Counted from the stretch's first letter, positions 52,000-61,929 are shown. The stretch is DNA of 64,000 nucleotides from Desulfosporosinus sp. FKB (GCF_002196705.1 NZ_NADJ01000038.1:381651-445650); one strand, 5' to 3'. Translations and numbers: made by a program. Notes: generated by a model from the letters alone, not told the origin.

Positions 52000-53901
52000 C
52001 TAGCGGTTCAGGAGGGCCCCGACATATTTTACAATTTGATTAGCACAAATTGGACAGTATCCATGCTCATTGATAAGGCGATCCATGACATTATTAATTC
52101 TCTTCAGCTGTTCCTGATCAGGGTGATCAACTGAGGTTGTGATTTTTACAATATCCTTGAGATCAGCAAAAAGTTTCTTTTCGATAGCCTCTTTTAAACG
52201 CTCGTGAGACTCATAGTTGAAAGATTTTCCTTTACGAGCGTACATGGAAATTCGAATTAAGATTTCTTCACGGAAGGTCTTCTTGGCATTTTCTGTGACA
52301 CCGATTTGCTCTTCAATGCTCCGCATTAACTGCTCATCAGGAGGTAATTCTTCACCTGTCATGGGATCCAACAATTTCGTAGAATTACAAAACGCTTCTA
52401 CATTATCAAGATAATTGTTTAAAAGGGATTTTGCCGATTCCTCATAGGCAAAGACAAAGGCTTTCTGAACCTCTTTCTTAGCCATTTCGTCATATTCGCG
52501 TCGTGCTACTGAGATTAAATTCAAGAGATTTTCTCTCTCTTCTTTCATAATTGACGTATGCTGGGATAACCCGTCCTTCAATGCTCTGAGAATGTCCAAA
52601 GCATTGATACAGGCACGTTCGTCTCGGATCAGGGCCGTTGAGATGCGATTAATGACATAGCGGGGATCAACGCCGCTCATTCCTTCCCCTTGTTCCTCTC
52701 CTTCCAACATGAGTTCCTTAATATCCTTTTGATTGAATCCTTCAACATCTTCACCATCATAGATTCTCATTTTTTTGACGAGATCCATTCCCTGTTTTTT
52801 AGAAAGCTTCAGTCGGGACAGAACTCCGAAGACAGAGGTGGCCCAGAGACTATGGGGGGCAATGTGGACATTTTTAATATCGCTCTGGCTGATTAATTTT
52901 TCATATATTTTGATTTCGTCGCTCACTCTGAGGTTATAGGGAATTTGCATAACAATGATTCTGGATTGTAAGGCCTCATTTTTCTTATTAGCGACAAAAG
53001 TTCGATACTCGTTCTCGTTAGTATGAGCAACTACCAGCTCATCAGCTGATATTAAAGCAAACCTCCCGGCTTTGAAATTCCCTTCTTGCGATAAACTTAA
53101 AAGATTCCAAAGAAACTTCTCGTCCGATTTCAGCATCTCCTGGAATTCCATTAAACCCCTGTTGGCTTTATTCAATTCTCCGTCAAAACGGTAGGCTCGA
53201 GGATCGGATTCCGAACCATATTCTGTAATCGAAGAAAAATCAATGCTGCCAGTTAAGTCAGCGATGTCTTGCGACTTGGGGTCTGAAGGAGTAAAGGTGC
53301 CGATTCCCACTCTCTGTTCTTCAGAAAAGAGAATCCGCTTGACAGGAAAACGTTCCACTTCTCCTTTAAATTCTTCATCCAAACGCAAACGACAAACGGG
53401 ACAGAGATTTCCTTCAATCCGGATGCCATACTTTTCCTCAAATTGAGGCCTCAACGATAAGGGCAACAAATGCAAAGGGTCTTCGTGCATAGGGCAGCCG
53501 TCAATGGCATAAACTGCACCTTCTTCAGTTCTCGTGAATTCTTCTATTCCCCGTTTCAATAAGCTTACAATCGTTGACTTGCCACCACTTACAGGGCCCA
53601 TAAGCAATAAAATCCGTTTCCGCACATCTAAACGTTTGGCAGCACTATGAAAATATTCCTCAATAAGGCGTTCCAATGTCTTATCTAACCCAAAGAGTTC
53701 TTTGTCAAAAAAATGATATTTCTTTAGATCACCCTTTGTTTCCACACCTGCGGCTTTGATCATCGCATATATTCGCGCATGCGCATGCATCGCTAAATTT
53801 GGATTTTTAACAACCATTTGCAAGTAATCCGCAAAGGTTCCCTTCCATTCCAATGAAGCCTCTATCTCTCGATATTCACGTAACCAATTAATAACTTCCA
53901 T
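52000..53901 (-). CDS. prkA: PrkA serine protein kinase/AAA+ ATPase
   Basis: A 633-residue PrkA: AAA P-loop GPVSGGKSTIVS near residue 100, Cys pairs CPVCRLRLDEEF and the C-terminal CPICANQIV that may bind zinc, and SADELVVAHTNENEYR. PrkA is the sporulation-associated kinase also required for stress survival. I chose the ATG at 53901 after GGGAGG. First gene of the cluster. Confidence 0.93.
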   Translation of the reverse strand: MEVINWLREYREIEASLEWKGTFADYLQMVVKNPNLAMHAHARIYAMIKAAGVETKGDLKKYHFFDKELFGLDKTLERLIEEYFHSAAKRLDVRKRILLLMGPVSGGKSTIVSLLKRGIEEFTRTEEGAVYAIDGCPMHEDPLHLLPLSLRPQFEEKYGIRIEGNLCPVCRLRLDEEFKGEVERFPVKRILFSEEQRVGIGTFTPSDPKSQDIADLTGSIDFSSITEYGSESDPRAYRFDGELNKANRGLMEFQEMLKSDEKFLWNLLSLSQEGNFKAGRFALISADELVVAHTNENEYRTFVANKKNEALQSRIIVMQIPYNLRVSDEIKIYEKLISQSDIKNVHIAPHSLWATSVFGVLSRLKLSKKQGMDLVKKMRIYDGEDVEGFNQKDIKELMLEGEEQGEGMSGVDPRYVINRISTALIRDERACINALDILRALKDGLSQHTSIMKEERENLLNLISVARREYDEMAKKEVQKAFVFAYEESAKSLLNNYLDNVEAFCNSTKLLDPMTGEELPPDEQLMRSIEEQIGVTENAKKTFREEILIRISMYARKGKSFNYESHERLKEAIEKKLFADLKDIVKITTSVDHPDQEQLKRINNVMDRLINEHGYCPICANQIVKYVGALLNR

Positions 53902-53941
53902 TATTTGCCCTCCCTTCTCCAATCAATCAGTGACGGATATA

Positions 53942-53985
53942 TATAAGTATATGCCTTGTCGCCCTAGATAAGGCATATACTTATA
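53942..53985. repeat. Perfect 16-bp inverted repeat upstream of prkA
   Basis: TATAAGTATATGCCTT and AAGGCATATACTTATA are exact complements around a 12-base loop. It lies 40 bases before the prkA start and after the end of the next gene; whether it is a terminator or a leader hairpin is open. Confidence 0.75.
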
Positions 53986-54001
53986 AACTTCTTTTATCAA
54001 G

Positions 54002-54031
54002 AAAACTAAGAACACCCAAAAAGCGGTGTTC
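54002..54031 (-). terminator. Terminator
   Basis: GAACACC and GGTGTTC pair around CGCTTTTTG on the minus strand, followed by a T-rich stretch. Confidence 0.55.
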
Positions 54032-54056
54032 TCATTCATCGGGCAATTATAAAATT

Positions 54057-54269
54057 TCAATTGATTTTCTCCAAATCCCACGGATCATACGCAAACTCAC
54101 CCGGCAGAATGTCTAAACGTGCTACTACATACTCCCCGATCTCGTCACGATCGATCCGTACAACAGTCCCTAGGCAGCGATTACTTGTTGTAACTCGATC
54201 TCCAACTTTAAACTTACGTTGAGCCCGAAAGGAAGAGCGAGATACCGAATCATTATTTATTGAAAACAC
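54057..54269 (-). CDS. Small beta-rich (KOW/SH3-like) protein, 70 aa
   Basis: KFKVGDRVTTSN, then CLGTVVRIDRDE and EYVVARLDILPGEFAYDPWDL, reading like a KOW or SH3-type barrel. Start is the GTG at 54269 with GGAGG upstream. I recognise no family. The stretch 54270-54566 upstream has no gene. Confidence 0.6.
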   Translation of the reverse strand: MFSINNDSVSRSSFRAQRKFKVGDRVTTSNRCLGTVVRIDRDEIGEYVVARLDILPGEFAYDPWDLEKIN

Positions 54270-54566
54270 ATCGTTGTCCTCCTTCTTAAATCACATTATT
54301 TTACTTAATATTAGCAAGTAAAAAACAGAGATTCTAGATAAATATTTAAGAATATTTTGAATTGTATCTTGTGATTTTTTTAATAAAGTATATGCTCATA
54401 CGTTAAATCATTTTCATGACATTATTATTTTGTTTTTTGATTAAGAAGGCCTCTGGCAAGACGGCAGGTTAGCTGCACTATAGAGGAAAGTACAACTGAA
54501 GGGTAACTTTGCGGATTGTATAAAAAAAATCCGCATCAAGTGCGGATCTTTTTAGGCAATCATTTC
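54270..54566. other. Non-coding stretch upstream of the small protein
   Basis: Holds a GC-richer part (54450-54520) with CCTCT/AGAGG and GCAG/CTGC pairings that could fold, in an otherwise AT-rich region, and the glnA terminator at 54522-54554. I match it to no known RNA class. Confidence 0.4.
54522..54554. terminator. Terminator of glnA
   Basis: AAAATCCGCA and TGCGGATCTTTT form the stem with T tracts on both strands. Confidence 0.75.
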
Positions 54567-55895
54567 TTAATATAAGGCTAAATAACGATCTAATTCCCAT
54601 TGAGATACTGTGACTCGAAAACTGTCCCATTCTTCCATCTTCGCTTCATAAAAACGATGATAGATATGACTTCCTAAAGCTTCTTGTATAACTGGCGCTT
54701 GAGCCAATTCATCCAAAGCCTCTTTCAAACTGCCTGGCAAGGAACCAATATTGTGATTGGCACGTTCTTCATTTGTCATGGCGAAAATATTCATGTCAAC
54801 AGCAGGAGGCGGAGTAAGTTTGTTTTTAATTCCGTCCAGTCCGGCTTTTAATTGAACAGCGAGTGCTAAGTAAGGGTTGCAGGAAGGGTCGGGACTTCTT
54901 AATTCAATGCGGGTCGAAGCTCCTCTTTTCGCGGGGATCCGGATCAAAGGACTTCTGTTCCGTCCGGACCAGGCTATATAACAAGGGGCTTCATAACCGG
55001 GAACAAGTCGTTTATACGAATTAACCGTCGGGTTCGTTATGGCAGTAAAGGAGCGGGCATGTTTTATCAGTCCGGCAACATATTGATAGGCAATTTCGGA
55101 AAGTTCAAGGGGATCATTAGTATCATAAAAGGCATTTTTCCCGTCTTTGAATAAGGATTGATTACTGTGCATCCCCGAACCATTGATCCCAAAAATGGGT
55201 TTGGGCATAAAGGTAGCATGTAAGCCATGGTGTTGGGCTATTGTACGAACTACAAAGCGAAAGGTCGCAATCTTGTCAGCAATATCCAAAGCATCCGCAT
55301 ACTTGAAATCAATTTCATGTTGTCCGGGGGCAACTTCATGATGCGAAGCTTCAATTTCATAACCCATCTGTTCTAAGGTCAGAACCATATCCCGCCGAGC
55401 ATTTTCCCCTAAATCGACGGGTGTTAAGTCAAAATATCCCGCCTTGTCATGAGTAACCGTTGTCGGCCGCCCTTCCGGATCTGTATGGAAAAGAAAAAAC
55501 TCCAACTCCGGACCCACATTTAAGGTATAACCAAGATCTGCTGCCTCCTTTAAAGCCTTTTTTAGAGCGCTTCTCGGGCAGCCTCCGAAAGAGGTTCCGT
55601 CTGGATTATAGACGTCGCAGATAAGACGAGCAACTGCTCCTTCTTTGGGGCGCCAAGGAAATACGACAAAGGTATTAGGATCCGGCCGTAAATACATATC
55701 AGATTCTTCAATCCGTGCAAACCCTTCAATCGAAGACCCATCAAACATCAGTTGTCCATCTAGCGCTTTCTCCAATTGTTCTATGGTAATAGCCACATTT
55801 TTAAGAATTCCAAAGATATCCGTAAATTGTAAGCGAATAAACTTAACCCCTTTTTCCTGAGCTTCACGAAGGACATCATCATTAGTCATGATCAT
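54567..55895 (-). CDS. glnA: Glutamine synthetase, type I (alpha)
   Basis: A 442-residue [71 protein letters not shown], and [17 protein letters not shown]. It makes glutamine from glutamate, ammonia and ATP. The short form lacks the adenylylation loop of GSI-beta. AAAGGAG precedes the ATG. A hairpin in the leader suggests control after transcription starts. Confidence 0.96.
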   Translation of the reverse strand: MIMTNDDVLREAQEKGVKFIRLQFTDIFGILKNVAITIEQLEKALDGQLMFDGSSIEGFARIEESDMYLRPDPNTFVVFPWRPKEGAVARLICDVYNPDGTSFGGCPRSALKKALKEAADLGYTLNVGPELEFFLFHTDPEGRPTTVTHDKAGYFDLTPVDLGENARRDMVLTLEQMGYEIEASHHEVAPGQHEIDFKYADALDIADKIATFRFVVRTIAQHHGLHATFMPKPIFGINGSGMHSNQSLFKDGKNAFYDTNDPLELSEIAYQYVAGLIKHARSFTAITNPTVNSYKRLVPGYEAPCYIAWSGRNRSPLIRIPAKRGASTRIELRSPDPSCNPYLALAVQLKAGLDGIKNKLTPPPAVDMNIFAMTNEERANHNIGSLPGSLKEALDELAQAPVIQEALGSHIYHRFYEAKMEEWDSFRVTVSQWELDRYLALY

Positions 55896-55931
55896 AGTGA
55901 ATCTCTCCTTTCAAGTTTTCCAAACGATAAA

Positions 55932-55968
55932 CGTCCATGCTCTAACCCTATTCGGTTTTGCATGGACG
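55932..55968 (-). promoter_or_regulatory. Hairpin in the glnA leader
   Basis: CGTCCATGC and GCATGGACG pair, with an inner AACC/GGTT stem round GAATAG. The T-tail is weak. It lies between the glnA promoter and gene, so an attenuator or antiterminator role is inferred; it could also be the cobO terminator. Confidence 0.55.
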
Positions 55969-55991
55969 GCTTTGTCCTACACTTATTTTCT

Positions 55992-56020
55992 AGTATACTC
56001 AGTGTTTCCTTTATTTACAA
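55992..56020 (-). promoter_or_regulatory. glnA promoter
   Basis: On the minus strand TTGTAA, a 17-base gap, then TATACT; the transcript would start about 20 bases before the leader hairpin. Confidence 0.6.
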
Positions 56021-56033
56021 TGCCCGGACAACT

Positions 56034-56567
56034 TTAATATTCAATCCCCTTGCGGGCCATTATTCCTTGGTCAAACGGATGCTTCTTTTGAACCATTTCA
56101 GTTACCAGGTCCGCCCTGGCAATTAAACGTTCTGAAGCATTACGGCCGGTCAATACTAACTCTACATGATCCGGTTTAGAATTCAAAACGTCGAGAACGT
56201 CCTGTTCCGCTAAGAGGTCAAACCATACGGCATTAATGATCTCATCGAGAATAACGATATCCCACTCCCCTGAAGAAACAACTTCCTGAGCTCGCTTAAA
56301 TGCTTTTTGGGCTTCTTGCACATGTTCTTCCCCGGGAGTATCTTTGTATACCCACCCCTTTCCGCCAAAGTGTTCCAGTTGACATTCAGGATATAGACGG
56401 CTTAGTCCTTTCAATTCTCCGTAGTCATCGTTTCCTTTCATAAATTGAATAATATATACATTGAAGCCGTGTCCCACGGCTCGGACTGCCAGCCCAAAAG
56501 CGGCAGTCGTTTTTCCCTTGCCGTTTCCCGTGTATAGTTGAATTAATCCTTTCTCTATAGCTGACAT
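56034..56567 (-). CDS. cobO: Cob(I)alamin adenosyltransferase
   Basis: A 177-residue protein with P-loop GNGKGKTTAA, IIQFMKGN, LEHFGGKGWVYKD and VILDEIINA. It adds the adenosyl group to cobalamin. The ATG at 56567 starts immediately at the end of the upstream gene, and GGAAGG lies seven bases before it. Corrinoid use fits an anaerobic lifestyle. No other cobalamin genes adjoin. Confidence 0.93.
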   Translation of the reverse strand: MSAIEKGLIQLYTGNGKGKTTAAFGLAVRAVGHGFNVYIIQFMKGNDDYGELKGLSRLYPECQLEHFGGKGWVYKDTPGEEHVQEAQKAFKRAQEVVSSGEWDIVILDEIINAVWFDLLAEQDVLDVLNSKPDHVELVLTGRNASERLIARADLVTEMVQKKHPFDQGIMARKGIEY

Positions 56568-57097
56568 CATTGCACCTTCCGAATCCATTTTTCTAGTTGA
56601 GGATGTACATAGACAACATTGGGCGATTTCAAGATTTCCGGAAATCTTTCCAGGGATTGTTGGTTGAACGGGATAGAGAAAAACAGTTTTATCGCTGATT
56701 TTTCATCATTCGCCCTTAACTCTACTTTATCAGGGTAGAGGTAGTAAGAATAGTTCCCATCGCGCCATCGAACCTCAAGTTCCCCAAGCTTGAGGCGAAT
56801 TATACCAAACTCCTCAATTTTCACAGACTCAACGCTGGAAAAAGGCTGTCGTAAATATTCTGCTTCTAAAGCGACTTGTCCGACTTTAAACTGCAATTCC
56901 AAAAGTTGTTCAATGATCAATCGTGCTGGTATGGATATATCTTCAAAGGCCCTGCGCTCGCTAAGCAACTCCTCAAGAAGAAGCTCAAATTTTCGCACAT
57001 GGACAGACCGTACTTTTTGTACTTTCTTTAATGCCCTTTCAAAGCTATGATAAACATCTTCAATACATTCAAGGAGCATTGTATCTTCCTCACGCAT
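56567..57097 (-). CDS. Hypothetical 176-aa protein
   Basis: GGAGG precedes the ATG. The first half is helical (HVRKFELLLEELLSERRAF, ARLIIEQLLELQFKVGQVAL); the second half is a beta-rich domain (ELEVRWRDGNYSYYLY, KSAIKLFFSIPFNQ). No family recognised. It overlaps cobO by one base, so the two are one transcript, but no functional tie to cobalamin is visible. Confidence 0.65.
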   Translation of the reverse strand: MREEDTMLLECIEDVYHSFERALKKVQKVRSVHVRKFELLLEELLSERRAFEDISIPARLIIEQLLELQFKVGQVALEAEYLRQPFSSVESVKIEEFGIIRLKLGELEVRWRDGNYSYYLYPDKVELRANDEKSAIKLFFSIPFNQQSLERFPEILKSPNVVYVHPQLEKWIRKVQ

Positions 57098-57198
57098 AGA
57101 TTCCCCTCCTATCCATATCGCTATACCAGAAAGTGCTTATCTCTATTTTATCTGAACTGGCTTAAATTATAAAGCTCTTTTGCGAAATTTTGGAAAGA

Positions 57199-58467
57199 TT
57201 AAATAGTTCGTCTGCGACGAATTTTCTTTGATATTTTTTGAACCCTTATTTCTATCCAGCCTGTGGCAATTTCAGCATTCCGCCCCATTTCTAAGGCCTT
57301 CCAATAACATTCTAAAGCTTCCCTGTAATTGCGCCTCTCTTCATAAAACTCCGCTAATCGAATCATTGCATCTAAGGGGAACCCTCCTTGCATTGTTGTC
57401 TTAGCATCAGGATCATCTGGTTTACCTCCGAGGTCTTCTCCTTGTTCCTGAGTTTCTTTAAGAAGTGTCAGCGCTTCACAAACCTCTCCTATATGTGATT
57501 GTTCTCCCAAGGTTTCAAAGAGGCTTAAGGATTTCAGATAGTATTGTTCTGCCCTTGAATAATCCATAGTTAAATGGAGCAGATTGGCCAAGTTTTGATA
57601 GCGAAGGGCCATTTCGAAGTCTTGCTCCGGATAATGGCGGATAGAAAGATCCAGATAGTATTTTGCCTCCTCCAGCAAATTTATGGATTGTTCAATTTTA
57701 CTTAAGAAAAAACAGCTTTCACTAAAAATCTGTTTCGTGTCAAATTTTAAGCAAAGAGCAACAGCTCTTTGTTGGCATTCAAAAGCAGAGCGCATTTCAT
57801 TTTGTTCGAAATATAATAACGCTAAGTATTGAAGGGCGTTCGTTAAAGCAACCACGTCGAGAATTTGGATAAAGACCCAACAAGCATGCTTTAGGTTTTG
57901 TGTTGCCTCCTCCCGTTTCTTTTGACGGAAACATAATTCTCCAATCAAAATATCCAATTCGCCCTCACCTTTAAGAAAACCATTAGCACGACAAATTTCC
58001 TGAGCCTGTTCATAAGCCTTCTTCGCTTTGTGCCAATCGGCAAGTGTGGCGTAAACTTGACCAAGGTCGGCGTACAGCATCCCGAGTCTCAAAGGAGGCG
58101 AAGTCTTTGGATAAATTGCTATAGCCTTTTCATAGTCTTGACAAGCAGCCTGAAACTTTCCCCTTTTAACAGCAACGCTGGCTAAGCCGGCCCAAGCTTC
58201 AGAGATACCCTTGGCATTTTGTAGTTCTTGGCAAATACGGAGTGCAGATTGAAACCCTTCTTCGGCTAGTTCATAAAAACCCAAACGAACTCTTGCCGTC
58301 GCTAAGAGTCGCAATGTAAAGGCAACAATCTCAGGAACTGACAATTGATCCGCCAGGATGAGCGCTTGGGAATAATAGTTTTCTGCTTTAGCATATTGTT
58401 CCTCTCCTAGGCACTGAGTACCATCCTCCATTAAGTTCCTCCAGACTGTTAATTCCACTTCGTACAT
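57199..58467 (-). CDS. TPR-repeat protein (422 aa)
   Basis: Ten or so tetratricopeptide repeats fill the protein (e.g. ISEAWAGLASVAVKRGKFQA, PLRLGMLYADLGQVYATLAD, PDDPDAKTTMQGGF near 355 as a linker). No membrane segment. GGAGG lies before the ATG. Probably a scaffold; the 102-base gap to the next gene leaves co-transcription possible. Confidence 0.8.
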   Translation of the reverse strand: MYEVELTVWRNLMEDGTQCLGEEQYAKAENYYSQALILADQLSVPEIVAFTLRLLATARVRLGFYELAEEGFQSALRICQELQNAKGISEAWAGLASVAVKRGKFQAACQDYEKAIAIYPKTSPPLRLGMLYADLGQVYATLADWHKAKKAYEQAQEICRANGFLKGEGELDILIGELCFRQKKREEATQNLKHACWVFIQILDVVALTNALQYLALLYFEQNEMRSAFECQQRAVALCLKFDTKQIFSESCFFLSKIEQSINLLEEAKYYLDLSIRHYPEQDFEMALRYQNLANLLHLTMDYSRAEQYYLKSLSLFETLGEQSHIGEVCEALTLLKETQEQGEDLGGKPDDPDAKTTMQGGFPLDAMIRLAEFYEERRNYREALECYWKALEMGRNAEIATGWIEIRVQKISKKIRRRRTI

Positions 58468-58632
58468 ATTATCCCCTCCATGTATGTTTCATAATATGCA
58501 CAATTAAATTTATTGGGTATTGTAAAATCAGAAGATTTAAGGGACCCAAGGAACATTAGAGAGAACAAGCATGCAACCTAGACATAAAAGTCGAAATATG
58601 ATAATCTTTTTCTAGAAGGGGGGGTTTAGACC

Positions 58633-58893
58633 TTGAATACTTATCGCCCATCTCAATCTTCTAATATTTGGATGACAGCAATCAAACTAGTTATACTCAT
58701 TCTAGGTCTTTATGTTTCAGCTGTAGTATTGGGTAAAGTTTTCACCTGGCTATTCGCCATCACTTTTTTCCTAATACGCTTTATAGTGATTGTAGCAGCC
58801 TCTTTTTTGGTTCTTCACTTATTACTTAAGTTATTATTCAAAGTTGATTTAATTGAACAGGTGTTTGGCCGAAAAATATTTAAACATTTTTAA
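58633..58893 (+). CDS. Small membrane protein, 86 aa
   Basis: Two hydrophobic segments (MTAIKLVILILGLYVSAVVL, LFAITFFLIRFIVIVAASFL) and a basic end. TTG start with GGGGGG upstream. Its own terminator follows. No family recognised. Confidence 0.6.
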   Translation: MNTYRPSQSSNIWMTAIKLVILILGLYVSAVVLGKVFTWLFAITFFLIRFIVIVAASFLVLHLLLKLLFKVDLIEQVFGRKIFKHF

Positions 58894-58916
58894 GAAAATC
58901 AACTCATAATAAATCG

Positions 58917-58940
58917 ACGCCCTTATAGGGCGTTTTTTGT
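58917..58940 (+). terminator. Terminator
   Basis: ACGCCCTATAAGGGCGT-type stem (CGCCC/GGGCG) followed by six Ts. Confidence 0.75.
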
Positions 58941-59000
58941 TTTTCACCTCATGATCTGCTGTTTAAACGAATATCTTTATCCCAAAGGAGGAATGCCAAA

Positions 59001-59786
59001 ATGAGATTTATCATTTTTAAAAAACCATCCTGGCGTAACCTTGCTCTTTGGGGGATCTTATTGCTCGTTTTGATCACTTACCGAGAGAATGTGACCTCAG
59101 TTTTTTCCGGAAAACTGAAACCCATTTATTCGGCAACAGTCAATACCCCGTCTATAGGCCTAACCTTTGATATCAGTTGGGGAGAAAAAACCCCAGAACC
59201 AATTCTTGATATTTTGAAACAGGAAGGAGTTCACGCTACATTTTTTCTATCAAGTCCTTGGGCTGAAAAGCATCAGGCCTTAGTCCGGCGTATGGTCGCG
59301 GACGGCCACGAAATTGGGTCCCACGGAAACCGCCATATTGATCTTAACACCTTAGGATCCGGCGAAATTGAACGGGAGATATCCTCCGCTCAAGAAGTTC
59401 TAGAACGAATCTCCGATCAAAAAGTGCGGCTTATTCGCGCTCCGAATGGAGCTTATGATAATAAAGTAATTGCTGCCGCCCATAAACTCGGCTACCGAGT
59501 GATTCAATGGAGCGTTGATTCTCTCGACTGGAAACGACCCGGACCATCAGCAGTAATTAATAACGTTCTCAATGGTATACGCTCAGGGGGAGGAGCTAAA
59601 GCGGGCGACATTATTTTATTCCATGCTTCAGACTCTGCGCCTGATACCATTCAAGCCCTGCCCACAGTCATAGAACAATTAAAGCATAAAGGTTACACCC
59701 TTATGCCTGTAGGAAAACTATTGTCGGAAGCAAGTGGAACTTGGCCTCCTGAAAGTAAATTAGATAATGAACCATCTCCAAAATAA
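59001..59786 (+). CDS. Polysaccharide deacetylase, PdaB-like
   Basis: A 261-residue protein with an N-terminal membrane anchor (WGILLLVLITY), then the NodB domain: GLTFDISWGE replaces the common TFDDG Asp pair, HEIGSHGNRHIDL gives the metal His pair, RAPNGAYDNKVI the third motif, and LFHASDSAPDT the last. PdaB works in the forespore on cortex peptidoglycan. AAAGGAGG lies before the ATG. Confidence 0.88.
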   Translation: MRFIIFKKPSWRNLALWGILLLVLITYRENVTSVFSGKLKPIYSATVNTPSIGLTFDISWGEKTPEPILDILKQEGVHATFFLSSPWAEKHQALVRRMVADGHEIGSHGNRHIDLNTLGSGEIEREISSAQEVLERISDQKVRLIRAPNGAYDNKVIAAAHKLGYRVIQWSVDSLDWKRPGPSAVINNVLNGIRSGGGAKAGDIILFHASDSAPDTIQALPTVIEQLKHKGYTLMPVGKLLSEASGTWPPESKLDNEPSPK

Positions 59787-59789
59787 GTA

Positions 59790-60854
59790 TCATTGTGATT
59801 CCCTGGTTAAAGATTTTAAGAGCGGGTCAACCTCTTGCCGTTTAGTTGCTTGTTCAAGAGCTTGAAGAGCGTCTGCTTTAACACTGCCATCCAGATCTCC
59901 TTGGAGGGCGATTTTCAAAAAGTTATGTCCTTCCTGGGTCCTTCCTTGTCCTAAAGCCTGGATTCCCTTAAGGTAATTAACGACGGCCTCTCCATGAGGG
60001 AGTCTTTTTAAAGCATAAAGACTTTTAGCAAAGCCCTCTTGATGATTCATCCTTAGGGCTAGCAAAGCCATTTCAGTCTCAAATAATGTTGTTTCGGCTC
60101 TCCAAGTTTGATTCTGAATTAATTTTCCAGCTTCAAAGGCTCTTGACCATTGTTCCTCCTGCAGCGCTAAATTAAACTCTGTGGATTGAACTGCCGGATT
60201 GAAAGGCTGTAAGTTCCGAGCCATTGTAAGTTCGCCATGAGCTGTCACAAAATCATTCCTATTAAGGGCCGCTTGGGCTAAGGCTAAATGCCTTAAAACC
60301 TGCTCTTGTCGAGGGATAGCCGACCAATCCCTTGTCCTTTCGCTTAATAAGATCTGGGTGCCCTCGAAATTTCCCTTTGCTAATTCCCAAAGACTTTGAG
60401 CCAGGTTTTTTTGAGTGGGGTTAACGATTCTAGTCATGATATTCTCGGCCTCAACGTTATTACCCTGCTGTAAATCGTATAAAAAAAGCCAAAAAAGATG
60501 TTTGTCGTCATTATATTTTGATAATTGAGCAATTATATCTTGATTATTTAGGTTAAGGGCCAGCCACAACTTAGCATCTTGGACAAAACCTAACGAGAAA
60601 AGAAACCTTCCAAAGACTCCAGGACTATTCAATTCCGATCTTAATCCTAAGACATCATAATTATCTATAGCTTGTTTCATGCGTCCAATTTTCCATAGAG
60701 GAGGGATAACCAGTATGGTTAAAACAATAATAACAACGATTACTCTACTCCTGCGGCAGCGACGCCATAGCTGCCGTTTATGGTTTGACAAAAATGATCT
60801 CTCCCCTATCGATGGTAGATTCTTAATGTCCCTTCCATGATGAAAAACCTTCAC
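59790..60854 (-). CDS. Membrane-anchored TPR-type protein (354 aa)
   Basis: A basic start (RQLWRRCRRSR) leads into one membrane segment (VIVVIIVLTILVIPPLW); the rest is a TPR-like helical array outside or inside the membrane. The start overlaps the end of the YitT-family gene by 32 bases, so the two are coupled. No family recognised beyond the repeat type. Confidence 0.7.
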   Translation of the reverse strand: MKVFHHGRDIKNLPSIGERSFLSNHKRQLWRRCRRSRVIVVIIVLTILVIPPLWKIGRMKQAIDNYDVLGLRSELNSPGVFGRFLFSLGFVQDAKLWLALNLNNQDIIAQLSKYNDDKHLFWLFLYDLQQGNNVEAENIMTRIVNPTQKNLAQSLWELAKGNFEGTQILLSERTRDWSAIPRQEQVLRHLALAQAALNRNDFVTAHGELTMARNLQPFNPAVQSTEFNLALQEEQWSRAFEAGKLIQNQTWRAETTLFETEMALLALRMNHQEGFAKSLYALKRLPHGEAVVNYLKGIQALGQGRTQEGHNFLKIALQGDLDGSVKADALQALEQATKRQEVDPLLKSLTRESQ

Positions 60855-61692
60855 CTACGACTTCAGGAACCTCAGAAATAGCTACAAAAGCCACCGGATC
60901 TTGTTCGCGAACGATCTCTTTTAATTGGGACAACTCTGTACGATTAATAACACAATAGACAACCTGCTTAGAGTCTCCCGAAAAAGCACCTGTCGCTTGA
61001 AATAGTGTGACGCCGCGTTCCAGTTTGGACATAATTTCATTGGCAATCTCTTGGGGGCAAGAGGTTACCACCATTACTGACTTAGAATGGCTGAGACCTT
61101 CCTGAACTAAGTCAACTACCCGGGTCGCAATGAACATATATATCATGGCATACATGGCCATTTCTGGTTTAAATAAAATAGCCGTCATCAAAAAAATTAC
61201 CGCATCAATTCCCAGTAAAATCTGACCAACACTGAAAGGCGTCGTTCTCGCAAATAAAACAGCCAAAATATCTGTCCCACCCAGAGAACCACGCGAGCGA
61301 AAAATAATCCCCATGCCGATTCCGGAAACGACTCCGCCAGAGATCGCGGCCAACAGCGTATCATGAGTTAAAGGGGGTAATTGAGTCGTCATAGAGAGAG
61401 TCAATGACAAAACAGCAACACCCAACACACTTAAAAGTAAGAATCTGCGTCCGACTAATTTAAGCCCTACGATAAAAAGAGGTATATTTAAGACCAATAC
61501 AATCCAGCTCACAGGCCATTTAAACAAATAATGCAAAATAATCGCAATACCAGTAACCCCACCATCCGCTATGCGGTTAGGAATGATCAAAGTATTAATA
61601 CTTGCACTCACTATTGTGGCACCGAGAATTATTCCCAAGAGGTGCTTCAATAATTGCCAAGAAAAGATTTCTTTTATCTGTTTCCAGTGCAA
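60823..61692 (-). CDS. YitT family membrane protein (DUF161 + DUF2179)
   Basis: A 289-residue protein with five to six membrane helices (DGGVTGIAIILHYL, GGVVSGIGMGIIFRSRGSLGGTD) and a C-terminal cytoplasmic domain (RGVTLFQATGAFSGDSKQVV, VVYCVINRTEL) of the DUF2179 type. TTG start with AGGAA upstream. Function unknown; membrane transport is likely. Confidence 0.85.
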   Translation of the reverse strand: MHWKQIKEIFSWQLLKHLLGIILGATIVSASINTLIIPNRIADGGVTGIAIILHYLFKWPVSWIVLVLNIPLFIVGLKLVGRRFLLLSVLGVAVLSLTLSMTTQLPPLTHDTLLAAISGGVVSGIGMGIIFRSRGSLGGTDILAVLFARTTPFSVGQILLGIDAVIFLMTAILFKPEMAMYAMIYMFIATRVVDLVQEGLSHSKSVMVVTSCPQEIANEIMSKLERGVTLFQATGAFSGDSKQVVYCVINRTELSQLKEIVREQDPVAFVAISEVPEVVGEGFSSWKGH

Positions 61693-61843
61693 TGAAATTC
61701 CTCATTTCTTGAATCAAATCAGTTATTTTCCTGGTAGCATTATACAGCAGACTCCTTGAGGAGACAACTTCCAGACCAAATCCTTAGCATCCAATCTTGA
61801 CAAATCAGGACTAATTGGGTAAACTAAAGAAGTTTCCTCGTAT

Positions 61844-61919
61844 GCGCTCGTAGCTCAGTGGATAGAGTGACGGTTTCCGAAGCCGGAGGTCGCAGGTTCA
61901 AATCCCGCCGGGCGCACCA
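61844..61919 (+). tRNA. tRNA-Arg, anticodon CCG
   Basis: Seventy-six bases with full cloverleaf: acceptor GCGCTCG/CGGGCGC, D arm GCTC/GAGT, anticodon loop TTCCGAA giving anticodon CCG, T arm GCAGG TTCAAAT CCCGC, and encoded CCA. The acceptor pair includes one wobble. Isolated, with a terminator 12 bases downstream. Confidence 0.93.
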
Positions 61920-61929
61920 TAATGTATTT

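Noticed and set aside
54440..54520. Known riboswitch (c-di-GMP, SAM, T-box)
   Set aside because: None of their conserved cores is present.
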